A DNA stretch of 64,000 nucleotides from Streptomyces griseus (GTDB lineage: Bacteria; Actinomycetota; Actinomycetes; Streptomycetales; Streptomycetaceae): contig NZ_UAVD01000033.1 of NCBI RefSeq assembly GCF_900460065.1, positions 62,001-126,000 of the forward strand, given 5' to 3'. Shown one piece after another: positions 25,579-32,638 of this stretch. Positions within the stretch are counted from its first letter, which is position 1; each line of letters starts with the position of its first letter. The notes under the pieces are model-generated. The model was not told the DNA's origin, ran no database searches, and saw nothing but the letters and a program-made list of their open reading frames with translations. Made by a program: the position numbers and the translations under genes.

Positions 25579-26327
25579 TCGGCCGTGAGCCAGCCGCCGG
25601 CGCGGGCGTGGCGCAGTAGAGCGGGCGTCCCGATCCGGGCCCAGGGGAACGGCTCGGCGTCGTGCGCGGCGGCGGGGGCGGTCCCGCCGTCCGCGCCGTC
25701 CCGGCCGTCGTCGAGACGGACCCGGACCCGTTCGTCCACGTCGACCGGGGCGGTCTCGGCGATCAGCAGCCCGCCGACGCCGAGCAGACCGGCCGCCCGG
25801 TCCAGCAGGGCGGCCGGATCGCCCCCGATCCCGATGTTGCCGTCCAGGAGCAGCAGGGTGCCCCAACGCCCCTCCCCGGGCAGCGGGTCGAACACACTGC
25901 GGACCAGAGCGGCGCCGCCGAGCCCGCGGGTACGGGCCACCGCCGCCTCGCTGACGTCGATGCCCAGCGCCCGGTGCCCGAGCGACGCCAGCTCCGCCAC
26001 CAGCCGCCCCGGCCCGCAGCCGATGTCCAGCACCGGGCCCTCGCACCGGTGCAGCGCGGACAGGTCGGCGGAGCCCGCGTCGGAACACCAGCGCTCCACG
26101 TCCAGGGGCAGCAGCCAGCCGTCGTTGCGGCGCAGGAACAGCGGACCGCGCCCGGTGCGCAGCGCGTTGGCGTACGGATCGGCGCCCCAGGGAGCGGCGC
26201 GGGTCGGCGCGGCACCGGGCCCGGTCTCCGTGGAGCCGACGGCCGCCGCTCCGTGGGCGTCCGGGGCCTCGGCGGGGTCGGCCGGGGCCGGTGCGGCGAG
26301 TCCTGACGAGGGCACGGTCGTACTCAT
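25446..26327 (-). CDS. Class I SAM-dependent methyltransferase
   Basis: 293 residues. A disordered, Ala/Pro-rich N-terminus (about 1-48) precedes the Rossmann methyltransferase fold: motif I VLDIGCGPGRLVAEL (99-113), acidic end of strand 2 ALGIDVSEAAV, and motif-III-like LLDGNIGIGGDPAALL. The last ~25 residues (Ser/Ala-rich, SARNSSQSAESANSAP) lie in the overlap with the membrane-protein gene and may be dispensable. It is the last gene of a tight three-gene operon with GT2 and DUF2064 genes (4-bp overlaps). The acceptor is unknown. Confidence 0.83.
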   Translation of the reverse strand: MSTTVPSSGLAAPAPADPAEAPDAHGAAAVGSTETGPGAAPTRAAPWGADPYANALRTGRGPLFLRRNDGWLLPLDVERWCSDAGSADLSALHRCEGPVLDIGCGPGRLVAELASLGHRALGIDVSEAAVARTRGLGGAALVRSVFDPLPGEGRWGTLLLLDGNIGIGGDPAALLDRAAGLLGVGGLLIAETAPVDVDERVRVRLDDGRDGADGGTAPAAAHDAEPFPWARIGTPALLRHARAGGWLTADQWGAEGRTFVSLRRPGRERSARNSSQSAESANSAPVISSQLPK

Positions 26328-26971
26328 CGCACCCCCGCCCCGGACAGCCGCCCGAGCGCCGCGGCGAACCGGCCGCCCGGCGCCGCCGACGCGACCCGGT
26401 GGGCGTCGGCGGCGGTGTCCACGTCGACCAGTACCGGCAGGTCGCGCACGGCGAGCCCCGCCTCCACCAGCCTGCGCCGCTGCTCCGCGCCGGTCTCCGG
26501 GACGGACATCGGCACCCCGCGGAGCAGGGCCGGATCGGGATCGGCCAGGCCCAGGGCCCAGAAGCCGCCGTCCTCGGCCGGACCGAACCAGGCCCCGACG
26601 CCCTCCCAGGCGGCCGGGTCGAGGGCGGGGGCGAGCAGCGCGGGGCCGATCTGCGGGGTGTCCATGCCGACCAGGAGAGCCGGACCCGTGCACCCGCCGA
26701 AGGCGGCGGCGAGCCGTTCGTCGAGGCCGCCCGCGCTCTGCGGAACCACCTCGAAGCCCGGGGGCACCCAGGGGCCCGGCCGCCCGTCGAGGACCAGGAC
26801 GCGCCGCCGGGCGGGCAGGGCGAGCACGGCGTCCAGGGTGTCCGCGAGGGCCGCGGCGGCGAGTTCGGCGGCCTCGGCGGGGGAGAAGGGCGGGCAGAGC
26901 CGGGTCTTGACCCGACCCGCCACCGGCTCCTTCGCGATGACCAGGAGCTCCGTCGGTCCGTACGCGCTCAT
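26324..26971 (-). CDS. DUF2064 / TIGR04282-type nucleotidyltransferase-fold protein
   Basis: 215 residues. LLVIAKEPVAGRVKTRLCPPFSPAEAAEL at the N-terminus, LLVGMDTPQIGPALL in the centre and GPAEDGGFWALGLA are the three hallmarks of the DUF2064 family, a GT-A/CofC-like fold. LVGMDTPQ takes the place of the metal-binding DxD. Proteins of this family sit next to a GT2 enzyme in many actinobacteria and cyanobacteria, and their exact reaction is not settled. The 4-bp overlaps with the genes on both sides show strict co-expression. Confidence 0.85.
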   Translation of the reverse strand: MSAYGPTELLVIAKEPVAGRVKTRLCPPFSPAEAAELAAAALADTLDAVLALPARRRVLVLDGRPGPWVPPGFEVVPQSAGGLDERLAAAFGGCTGPALLVGMDTPQIGPALLAPALDPAAWEGVGAWFGPAEDGGFWALGLADPDPALLRGVPMSVPETGAEQRRRLVEAGLAVRDLPVLVDVDTAADAHRVASAAPGGRFAAALGRLSGAGVR

Positions 26972-27774
26972 CGGACGACCTCCGTCTCCGCGGACCGGGC
27001 CAGGTCTGAAGCCTGGCCTGGAGTCCCGTCCGCTGTCCGGTCGGCAGCCCGGTCCGCGGGTGGCTCCCGCAGCACGCCCCGCATGTCGCGCACCGCCTGC
27101 CAGGTCCCGCGCCAGGTGCCGGTCACCTTGGACTTCCCGGTGCGCGGCCGGTAGGGGACGTCGCTCTCGGCGACCCGCAGCCCGGCGTCCGAGGCCCGGA
27201 CCACCATCTGGAGCGGATAGCCGCTGCGTCGGTCGGTCAGGTCCAGGGCGAGCAGATCGCTCCGGCGGGCCGCCCGCAGCGGGCCGAGGTCGTGCAGGCG
27301 CAGACCGGTGCGGCGGCGCAGCATCCGGGCCAGCGCCAGATTGCCGGCGCGCGCGTGCGTCGGCCAGGCGCCCCGGCCCTCGGGGCGGCGGCGGCCGAGC
27401 AGCAGATCGCACTCGCCGTCCGCGATCCGCCGCACGAAGCCGGTCAGCAGCGCGGGGTCCAGCGAGCCGTCGCAGTCGCAGAAGCAGACGAACTCGGCCT
27501 CGGCGGCGAGCAGCCCGGCGTGGCAGGCCGCGCCGAACCCCCGGCGTTCCTCCGTGACGACGGTCGCGCCGAGGGACCGGGCGAGCTCGGCCGAACCGTC
27601 GGTCGAGCCGTTGTCGACGACGATCGCGCGCCAGCCGTCGGGGACGCGGTCGAGCACCCAGGGCAGCGCGGCCGCCTCGTCGAGGCAGGGCAGCACGAGG
27701 TCGGCCACGGGCCGGCCAGGGTGCGGGGCGGGCGGGGACGGAAGGGCGGCAGAAGAATCGGTCACCTGCATCAC
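26968..27774 (-). CDS. Family 2 glycosyltransferase (dolichol-phosphate-mannose-synthase-like)
   Basis: 268 residues of GT-A fold. DLVLPCLDEAAALPWVLDRVP begins the nucleotide-sugar site, VVDNGSTDGSAE follows, and FCDCDGSLDPALL carries the metal-binding D-x-D (D100, D102). SGYPLQMVVRASDAGLRVAESDVPYRPRTGKSKVTGT is the acceptor-side signature seen in polyprenyl-phosphate glycosyltransferases. No membrane segments are visible, so it acts at the inner face of the membrane. First gene of the operon with DUF2064 and the methyltransferase. With the GT-C-like protein at 22152 it could form a pathway in which a sugar is loaded on a lipid carrier and then transferred outside. Confidence 0.87.
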   Translation of the reverse strand: MMQVTDSSAALPSPPAPHPGRPVADLVLPCLDEAAALPWVLDRVPDGWRAIVVDNGSTDGSAELARSLGATVVTEERRGFGAACHAGLLAAEAEFVCFCDCDGSLDPALLTGFVRRIADGECDLLLGRRRPEGRGAWPTHARAGNLALARMLRRRTGLRLHDLGPLRAARRSDLLALDLTDRRSGYPLQMVVRASDAGLRVAESDVPYRPRTGKSKVTGTWRGTWQAVRDMRGVLREPPADRAADRTADGTPGQASDLARSAETEVVR

Positions 27775-28288
27775 CCTACGGAGACAACTCCGGCATTCAG
27801 GGCATCAAGTTCGTACGAAACATGGACATCGGCCGGATGGGGGCGGTCGGCCCCGGGTGTGCCGGGGCGCGGGTGCCCCGGCGGAGGCCAGGGAGAACAC
27901 CCGCCCGCCCGGCCTCCGGCGCCCGCCCAGCAGGTGCTCGTCCGGGTCCACGTCGTGGACGGGGACCCGGACGGGCCCGGGTCCTGGGGCGTCTCCCGAT
28001 CGCCGCCCTGGTCCGCTCCCGCCGGACGGCACCGGGCCCGTCGCGGCGCGGCGCTCCGGCGGCGGTGCGGTGCTGTCGGTGACCGAGGACCGCGCCGGCA
28101 CCCCGGAGCAGGACCCGCCCGGGTCTCCGGCACCGGTCGGCGGGGCAACCCCGCCCGTCCGGGCGGGCCCCGGCCCGCCGTCATAGGCGGCATCGTCGAG
28201 GCGCACGCCGGGCGTGCCGTGTGGCGCGCGACGTCCCGGGCGGCGGCCCTTCTCCGTCACGCCCCGGACCGGGGGACGGCGTTTCCGG
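27775..28288. other. 514-bp GC-rich region without a clear gene
   Basis: Open frames exist on both strands, but their products are Pro/Arg/Gly-rich and match no family, as expected of non-coding high-GC DNA. It contains the promoter of the GT2 operon on the minus strand near 27775-27830 (a less GC-rich patch) and the 3' region of the epimerase gene. A decayed gene cannot be excluded. Confidence 0.4.
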
Positions 28289-29407
28289 TCATGCTCCCGA
28301 CAGCGTCACGGCGCTCGCCCCGCGGCGGGCCGCCGACTCCTCTTGTTGGCCCGCCGAACCACGCAGCGGGGCCGCGGCGAAGTCCCTCATCCCCTCGGCG
28401 AAGGAGACCCGGGGCCGCCAGCCCAGCTCCTCGCGCAGCGCCCGCGAGTCCGCCGTGACATGGCGGACGTCGCCGAGGCGGTACTCCCCGGTCACCACCG
28501 GGTCCGGCCCGCCGTGCGCGCGGGCCAGCGCGGAGGCCATCTCGCCGATGGTGTGCGGCTCGCCGCTGCCCGTGTTGTACGCGGCGAAGGACGCGGGCCG
28601 GCGCTCCCGTACCGCCTCCAGGGCCACCGCGTTCGCCGACGCCACGTCGTGGACGTGGACGAAGTCGCGCCGCTGCGCCCCGTCCTCGTAGACCCGGGGG
28701 GCCTCGCCGCGTGCCAGGGCCGAGCGGAAGAACGAGGCGACACCGGCGTACGGGGTGTCGCGCGGCATCCCCGGCCCGTACACGTTGTGGTAGCGCAGCG
28801 ACACCGCCCGGCCGCCCGTCGCGCGGGTCCACGCGGCGGCCAGGTGCTCCTGGGCCAGCTTCGTCGACGCGTACACGTTGCGCGGATCCGCGGGCGCGTC
28901 CTCGCCCACCAGACCGGGCGTCAGTTCCGCCCCGCAGTCCGGGCAGCGCGGCTCGAAGCTCCCCGCCCGCAGATCGGCCTCCGCGCGCGGTCCGGGGCGG
29001 ACCGTGCCGTGCCGGGGGCAGGCGTAGCGGCCCTCGCCGTAGACCACCATCGACCCCGCCAGCACCAGGTCCCGGACCCCGGCGGTCGCCATCTCCGCCA
29101 GCAGCACCGCCGTACCGAGGTCGTTGCACCCGACGTACAGGGGGGCGTCGGCGAAGTCCTTGCCGAGGCCGACCATGGCCGCCTGGTGGCACACGGTGTC
29201 CACCCCGGCCAGCGCGTCCGCCACCGCCTCCCGGTCCCGGACGTCCCCGACCACCACCCGGTCGGCCGGCGGCTTTGGGGGTGTCGGGCCGGGGTGGGCC
29301 GAGGGCAGCAGGGCGTCCAGCACCACGCTCTCGTGCCCGGCGGCGGTGAGTGCGGCGACGACATGTGACCCGATGAACCCGGCTCCGCCGGTGACCAGTA
29401 CGCGCAT
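28289..29407 (-). CDS. SDR-type NAD-dependent sugar epimerase/dehydratase with Cys-rich insert
   Basis: 372 residues. The NAD site is TGGAGFIGSH (6-15), the catalytic Tyr/Lys are in YASTKLAQEH (Y179, K183), and SLRYHNVYGPG and RRDFVHVHDVA are typical of extended SDRs acting on nucleotide sugars. Between residues 128 and 161 there is an insert with C130-P-R-H133 and C155-P-D-C158, which could bind zinc. Related actinobacterial proteins carry the same kind of insert. It may supply or modify the sugar used by the GT2/GT-C genes next to it, though 514 bp separate it from that operon. The start is ATG at 29407. Confidence 0.87.
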   Translation of the reverse strand: MRVLVTGGAGFIGSHVVAALTAAGHESVVLDALLPSAHPGPTPPKPPADRVVVGDVRDREAVADALAGVDTVCHQAAMVGLGKDFADAPLYVGCNDLGTAVLLAEMATAGVRDLVLAGSMVVYGEGRYACPRHGTVRPGPRAEADLRAGSFEPRCPDCGAELTPGLVGEDAPADPRNVYASTKLAQEHLAAAWTRATGGRAVSLRYHNVYGPGMPRDTPYAGVASFFRSALARGEAPRVYEDGAQRRDFVHVHDVASANAVALEAVRERRPASFAAYNTGSGEPHTIGEMASALARAHGGPDPVVTGEYRLGDVRHVTADSRALREELGWRPRVSFAEGMRDFAAAPLRGSAGQQEESAARRGASAVTLSGA

Positions 29408-29494
29408 GACCGCCACGCTAGGGCCCGGCGAGCCGTCGGGCCGGGCGCGGCGCGCACACGTCACGGGTCCGTGAGGGCGTGTCAGCCGTCCCGG

Positions 29495-30007
29495 TCAGCG
29501 CACCCGCTGGCCGGGCGCGGCGTCGAGGCGCACGAAGGGGATGGCGCGCCCGGCCCGCCGATAGGCGTCGGTGCTGCCGTCGGCGACGTCGAGCCCCGTG
29601 AAGGCGAGGAGCCGGCGGGCGGTGCGGGGGTGGGCCGGGGCGTAGCGGGCCATGATCTCGCCGCCCTCGTCCGCGCTCGGGAAGTGGGCGGTGACGGCGT
29701 AGTGGCGGTTCCCGAACTGGATCGTGGTCTTCGGCGAGGCGCGCAGATCGAGGTACCACGCGGCCCCGGGACCGGAACCGGAAGCCAGGAACCAGGTCCC
29801 CTCCTCGCGGTCGTGCGCGACGACCTCCAGGACCACCCGACGGTCCAGGCCGTTGTTCCGGCCGGTGTGGCGCAGGAGCAGCAGACGTCGTCCGAACACC
29901 GGTCCGAGGCCCACCCGGTAGAAGGACAGGGGCAGCCGGGCCAGGCGGCGCCGCCAGCCGCGCGGCAGCGGCGGGCGGCTGCGACCGCCCCGGTGTCCTG
30001 GCGTCAT
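29495..30007 (-). CDS. DUF385/DDN-like nitroreductase-family protein
   Basis: 170 residues of the split-beta-barrel flavin/deazaflavin (F420) type. Typical elements are LPLSFYRVGLGPVFGRRLLLLRHTGRNNG, RRVVLEVVAHD, WFLASGSGPGAAWYLDLRASPKTTIQFGNRHYAVTA and a C-terminal RAIPFVRL. The family includes F420H2-dependent quinone reductases and mycobacterial Ddn. The ATG at 30007 has GGAGGAGG about eight bases upstream. It is divergent to a MarR regulator, with a perfect inverted repeat between them, so it is probably induced by a redox-active or toxic compound through that regulator. Confidence 0.83.
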   Translation of the reverse strand: MTPGHRGGRSRPPLPRGWRRRLARLPLSFYRVGLGPVFGRRLLLLRHTGRNNGLDRRVVLEVVAHDREEGTWFLASGSGPGAAWYLDLRASPKTTIQFGNRHYAVTAHFPSADEGGEIMARYAPAHPRTARRLLAFTGLDVADGSTDAYRRAGRAIPFVRLDAAPGQRVR

Positions 30008-30074
30008 CACCACACCTCCTCCGAACGCGAACGGGAGCCGACGGCGCACGGCGGACCCCGGTTCGACTTTTCGT

Positions 30075-30093
30075 CTGTGCAAGCTTTGCACAG
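30075..30093. promoter_or_regulatory. Perfect 19-bp inverted repeat, probable MarR operator
   Basis: CTGTGCAA-GCT-TTGCACAG has perfect 8-bp arms and a 3-nt spacer. It lies in the 157-bp divergent region between the DUF385 and MarR genes, in a less GC-rich patch (followed by ctaaaaattgg). Its size and symmetry fit a MarR dimer site controlling both genes. Confidence 0.7.
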
Positions 30094-30164
30094 GCTAAAA
30101 ATTGGAGAAGTGCGGGGGCGAGGGGGCGGGGCGCGCCCCACCGGGAGCAGGGTAGAAAGGTGCC

Positions 30165-30695
30165 ATGGCCAGGAAGGCGGCTCCCGCGGAGCACATGGAC
30201 GATGTGGACGCCGTGACCGGGGCGGTGCTGACGGCGTCGCGGTTGCTGGTCGCGGTCTCGGCGCGCTCGCTGGCGGACGTCGAGGAGCGGGTGACGCTGC
30301 CGCAGTTCCGGATGCTGGTGGTGCTGTCCTCGCGGGGGGACACCAAGCTCGTGGCGCTGGCGGAGTCGCTGGGCGTGGCGCCGTCCACGGCGATGCGCAT
30401 GGTCGACCGGCTGATCGCGGCGGGCCTCGCGGACCGGCAGACCAACCCGGACAACCGCCGGGAGACGCTGCTCCGGCTCACGGAGGAGGGCCGCCGCACG
30501 GTCGGGAACGTCACCGCGCGCCGACGTCAGGAGATCGCGGCGATCGTCGAACGCCTGGACCCGCTCCGGCGGACGGCGCTCATCGAAGCGCTCACCGACT
30601 TCAACCGGGCGGGAGGCGAGCCGCCCGCCCCGCTGCCGGACGGCGGTGGGGCACCGCACCCCCTGGGCTGGGGCGAGGCGGCGACGGCGGGCTGA
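30165..30695 (+). CDS. MarR-family transcriptional regulator
   Basis: 176 residues. The winged helix spans about 45-115: VTLPQFRMLVVLSSRGDTKLVALAESLGVAPSTAMRMVDRLIAAGLADRQTNPDNRRETLLRLTEEGRR. The last ~25 residues are Pro/Gly-rich. RBS GAAAGG lies five bases before the ATG. MarR dimers usually bind a palindrome in their own promoter; a perfect one is present at 30075-30093, shared with the divergent DUF385 gene, so self-repression with that gene as co-target is the simplest reading. Confidence 0.9.
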   Translation: MARKAAPAEHMDDVDAVTGAVLTASRLLVAVSARSLADVEERVTLPQFRMLVVLSSRGDTKLVALAESLGVAPSTAMRMVDRLIAAGLADRQTNPDNRRETLLRLTEEGRRTVGNVTARRRQEIAAIVERLDPLRRTALIEALTDFNRAGGEPPAPLPDGGGAPHPLGWGEAATAG

Positions 30696-30774
30696 TCGGG
30701 CGCCGGGGAGACCCGTCGGCGACCGGTCCCGCGCGCCCGGGCATCCCCGCCGCTCTCGCCGCGGACTCCACGCA

Positions 30775-30789
30775 TAAGGTTGCACCTTA
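30775..30789. promoter_or_regulatory. 15-bp palindrome before the gene at 30822
   Basis: TAAGGT-TGC-ACCTTA, perfect 6-bp arms, 33 bp before the TTG start and in a locally AT-rich stretch. It could be an operator for the HTH-like protein that follows, or part of its promoter. Confidence 0.45.
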
Positions 30790-30821
30790 AACAACTCATG
30801 TCGTGAGAGAGGAGCGGTCCC

Positions 30822-31421
30822 TTGAGCGATCGACCGGTGGGCGACATGGCGGGCGAGCGGCCGGATGGCTGGGCCGAGACCGTGGTGGCCGGGCTGGAAG
30901 CCGCGCGGGCCGCGGAGCGTGCTCTCGGGGAGGCCCTGCGGCCGGGCATGTCCCTGAAGGAGGAGAAGGCGCAACGGCGGGCCGAGGCGGTCCGGGCCGC
31001 GGCCATGGGGCTCGGAGCCGAGGGCTGCGCCGCCGCGGCCGGGATCTCCGAGCGGCTGCTCGCGTCCTGGCGGGCCGAGGACCCGGTCTTCGACGCCGCA
31101 CTCTCGGCCGCCAGGTCCCTGGCGCACGTGCATGACGTGGTGCCGGACGTCACGGCCAACCCGGCCGTGCTCAGGATGGCGCTGGACGCCATCCTGGACG
31201 GGGTGCCGTTCGTCGCGGTGGGTGCTCTGGTGGGGGCGAAGCGGGACGCCTTCTACCGCCTCAGGCGCGGTAACCCCCGGCTCGGCGCGCTGTTCGGCGC
31301 GGCGCAGAACGCGCGGCGTCGGACCACGTCGCCGGGCCGGAAGAAGAAGGCCGAGCTCAAGGGGTACCGGCTGGTCCGTCTCGATTCCCCGGCGGTTCGG
31401 CGCTCCGACCCGGTCCGCTGA
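30822..31421 (+). CDS. Uncharacterised HTH-like protein
   Basis: 199 residues beginning at a TTG with GAGAGGAG eight bases upstream. KAQRRAEAVRAAAMGLGAEGCAAAAGISERLLASWRAEDPVFDAALSAAR looks like a homeodomain-type helix-turn-helix of the phage-terminase or transposase kind. A second similar unit may be VLRMALDAILDGVPFVAVGALVGAKRDAFYRLRRGNPRLGALFGAAQNARR. The C-terminus is basic (RRRTTSPGRKKKAELKGYRL). No catalytic domain is seen, and there is no phage context. A DNA-binding function is likely and its target is not known. It is convergent with cchA, 22 bp apart. Confidence 0.65.
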   Translation: MSDRPVGDMAGERPDGWAETVVAGLEAARAAERALGEALRPGMSLKEEKAQRRAEAVRAAAMGLGAEGCAAAAGISERLLASWRAEDPVFDAALSAARSLAHVHDVVPDVTANPAVLRMALDAILDGVPFVAVGALVGAKRDAFYRLRRGNPRLGALFGAAQNARRRTTSPGRKKKAELKGYRLVRLDSPAVRRSDPVR

Positions 31422-31443
31422 GCGGCGGCAGCCGTCCCCCGGA

Positions 31444-32391
31444 TCAGGGGCGGGCGGTGAGGTAGCCGCCCATCGAGGTGAAGTACTCGGTCGCGGGCAG
31501 CTCGCGGCCGTCCTCGGTCCGTACGCGCGTGATCGCGAGACCGTGGTTGCGGCCGGTGCGGGCGTCGGCGCCGGCGACGATCACCACGCCCTCGCCCTCC
31601 CGGTAGAACACCCGGCCGGGCGTGCCGCCGTAGCGGTTCTGGGAGACGACGGCGGAGAGGACTTCCAGCCTCCGGCCCCGGTGGAAGGTGAAGGCGCTGG
31701 GGTAGGGGGCGGACTGGGCGCGGATCAGCCGTTCGAGATCCTCGGCGGGCCAGTTCCAGTCGATGCGGATGTCCTCGGCGGCCCGCTTGTGGAAGAAGGT
31801 CGCCCGCGACCGGTCCTGCGGGGTGAACTCCGTCTGTCCGGAGGCGATGAGGTCGAGGGCGCCGATGGTCACCGGGGCGATGAGGTCGACGGTCCGGTGG
31901 AAGAGGTCGGTGGCCGTGTCCGTCGGACCGACGGCGATGGCCTCCTGGCGGACGATGTCCCCGGCGTCGAGCTCCTCGTCCATCAGGTGCGCGGTGACGC
32001 CGACCTCGCTCTCGCCGTTGATCAGCGCCCAGATCAGCGGTGAGAATCCGGCGTACTTCGGCAGCAGCGAGTCATGGACGTTCAGGGTGCCGTGGCGGGG
32101 GAGGCCGAAGATGCGCGGCGGTATCCAGGTCCGCCAGTTGTTGGCCACGATGATGTCGGCGTCCGCTTCCTTGAGACGCTCGAACAGCTCCTCGTCGTCC
32201 GGCCGTTCGCGGGTGAGGACGGGGACCCCGTGCTCCTCGGCGAGATCGGCGACGGAGTCGCTCCAGATCTTCTCGTAGGCGTGCTCGCTCCTGGGGTGCG
32301 TCACGACGAGCACCACCGTGTGCTCGGAATCGAGGAGGGCCTGCAGGGTGCGGTGTCCCCAGGTCTGGTAACCGAACATGACGACCCGCAT
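31444..32391 (-). CDS. cchA: Hydroxyornithine N5-formyltransferase (coelichelin)
   Basis: 315 residues of the 10-formyl-tetrahydrofolate transferase family (methionyl-tRNA formyltransferase-like). HGTLNVHDSLLPKYAGFSPLIWALINGE contains the SLLP motif and catalytic N104 and H106; LDAGDIV has D145. The C-terminal ~100 residues form the OB-like domain. In coelichelin synthesis it formylates N5-hydroxyornithine to give the first building block. RBS AGGAGGA lies just before ATG 32391. It is divergent to cchB, with one iron-box-like site on its side of the promoter, so it should be expressed when iron is low. Confidence 0.92.
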   Translation of the reverse strand: MRVVMFGYQTWGHRTLQALLDSEHTVVLVVTHPRSEHAYEKIWSDSVADLAEEHGVPVLTRERPDDEELFERLKEADADIIVANNWRTWIPPRIFGLPRHGTLNVHDSLLPKYAGFSPLIWALINGESEVGVTAHLMDEELDAGDIVRQEAIAVGPTDTATDLFHRTVDLIAPVTIGALDLIASGQTEFTPQDRSRATFFHKRAAEDIRIDWNWPAEDLERLIRAQSAPYPSAFTFHRGRRLEVLSAVVSQNRYGGTPGRVFYREGEGVVIVAGADARTGRNHGLAITRVRTEDGRELPATEYFTSMGGYLTARP

Positions 32392-32426
32392 GGGTTCCTC
32401 CTCGGGGCAGGGATGGGCCGGGCAAG

Positions 32427-32445
32427 TAAAGCAAGCCTCACCTGA
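32427..32445 (-). promoter_or_regulatory. Iron box (DmdR/IdeR-like) for cchA
   Basis: TAAAGCAAGCCTCACCTGA matches 13 of 19 positions of the consensus TTAGGTTAGGCTCACCTAA and lies 36 bp before the cchA start. Confidence 0.6.
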
Positions 32446-32531
32446 GTCGGCAACACCGCATACCGTCGGCCATGCATGACGTGCCGTCAGTAATCAGTCA
32501 CCTCATTTGCCCTATCGACAAGGCTTGTTGG

Positions 32532-32550
32532 CCAGCTTAGGCTCACCTAA
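32532..32550 (+). promoter_or_regulatory. Iron box (DmdR/IdeR) for cchB
   Basis: CCAGCTTAGGCTCACCTAA matches 16 of 19 positions of the consensus TTAGGTTAGGCTCACCTAA, with an intact core TTAGGCTCACCTAA. It is 89 bp before the cchB start. Confidence 0.85.
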
Positions 32551-32638
32551 GTCGAGGAGGGCAGTTCCGTCGGCCTGCCCTCCTTCCGCCATCAACCACA
32601 CGCCTGACAGGCGACTTTCCCAGACGAATGGGAGTGAC

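Noticed and set aside
27805..28260. Minus-strand frame of 151 codons between the GT2 and epimerase genes
   Set aside because: Pro/Gly/Arg-rich product with no motif, comparable to the other frames in the same stretch.
30822..31421. HTH protein considered as a phage terminase small subunit
   Set aside because: No terminase large subunit, portal or integrase is near and no attachment repeats were seen.
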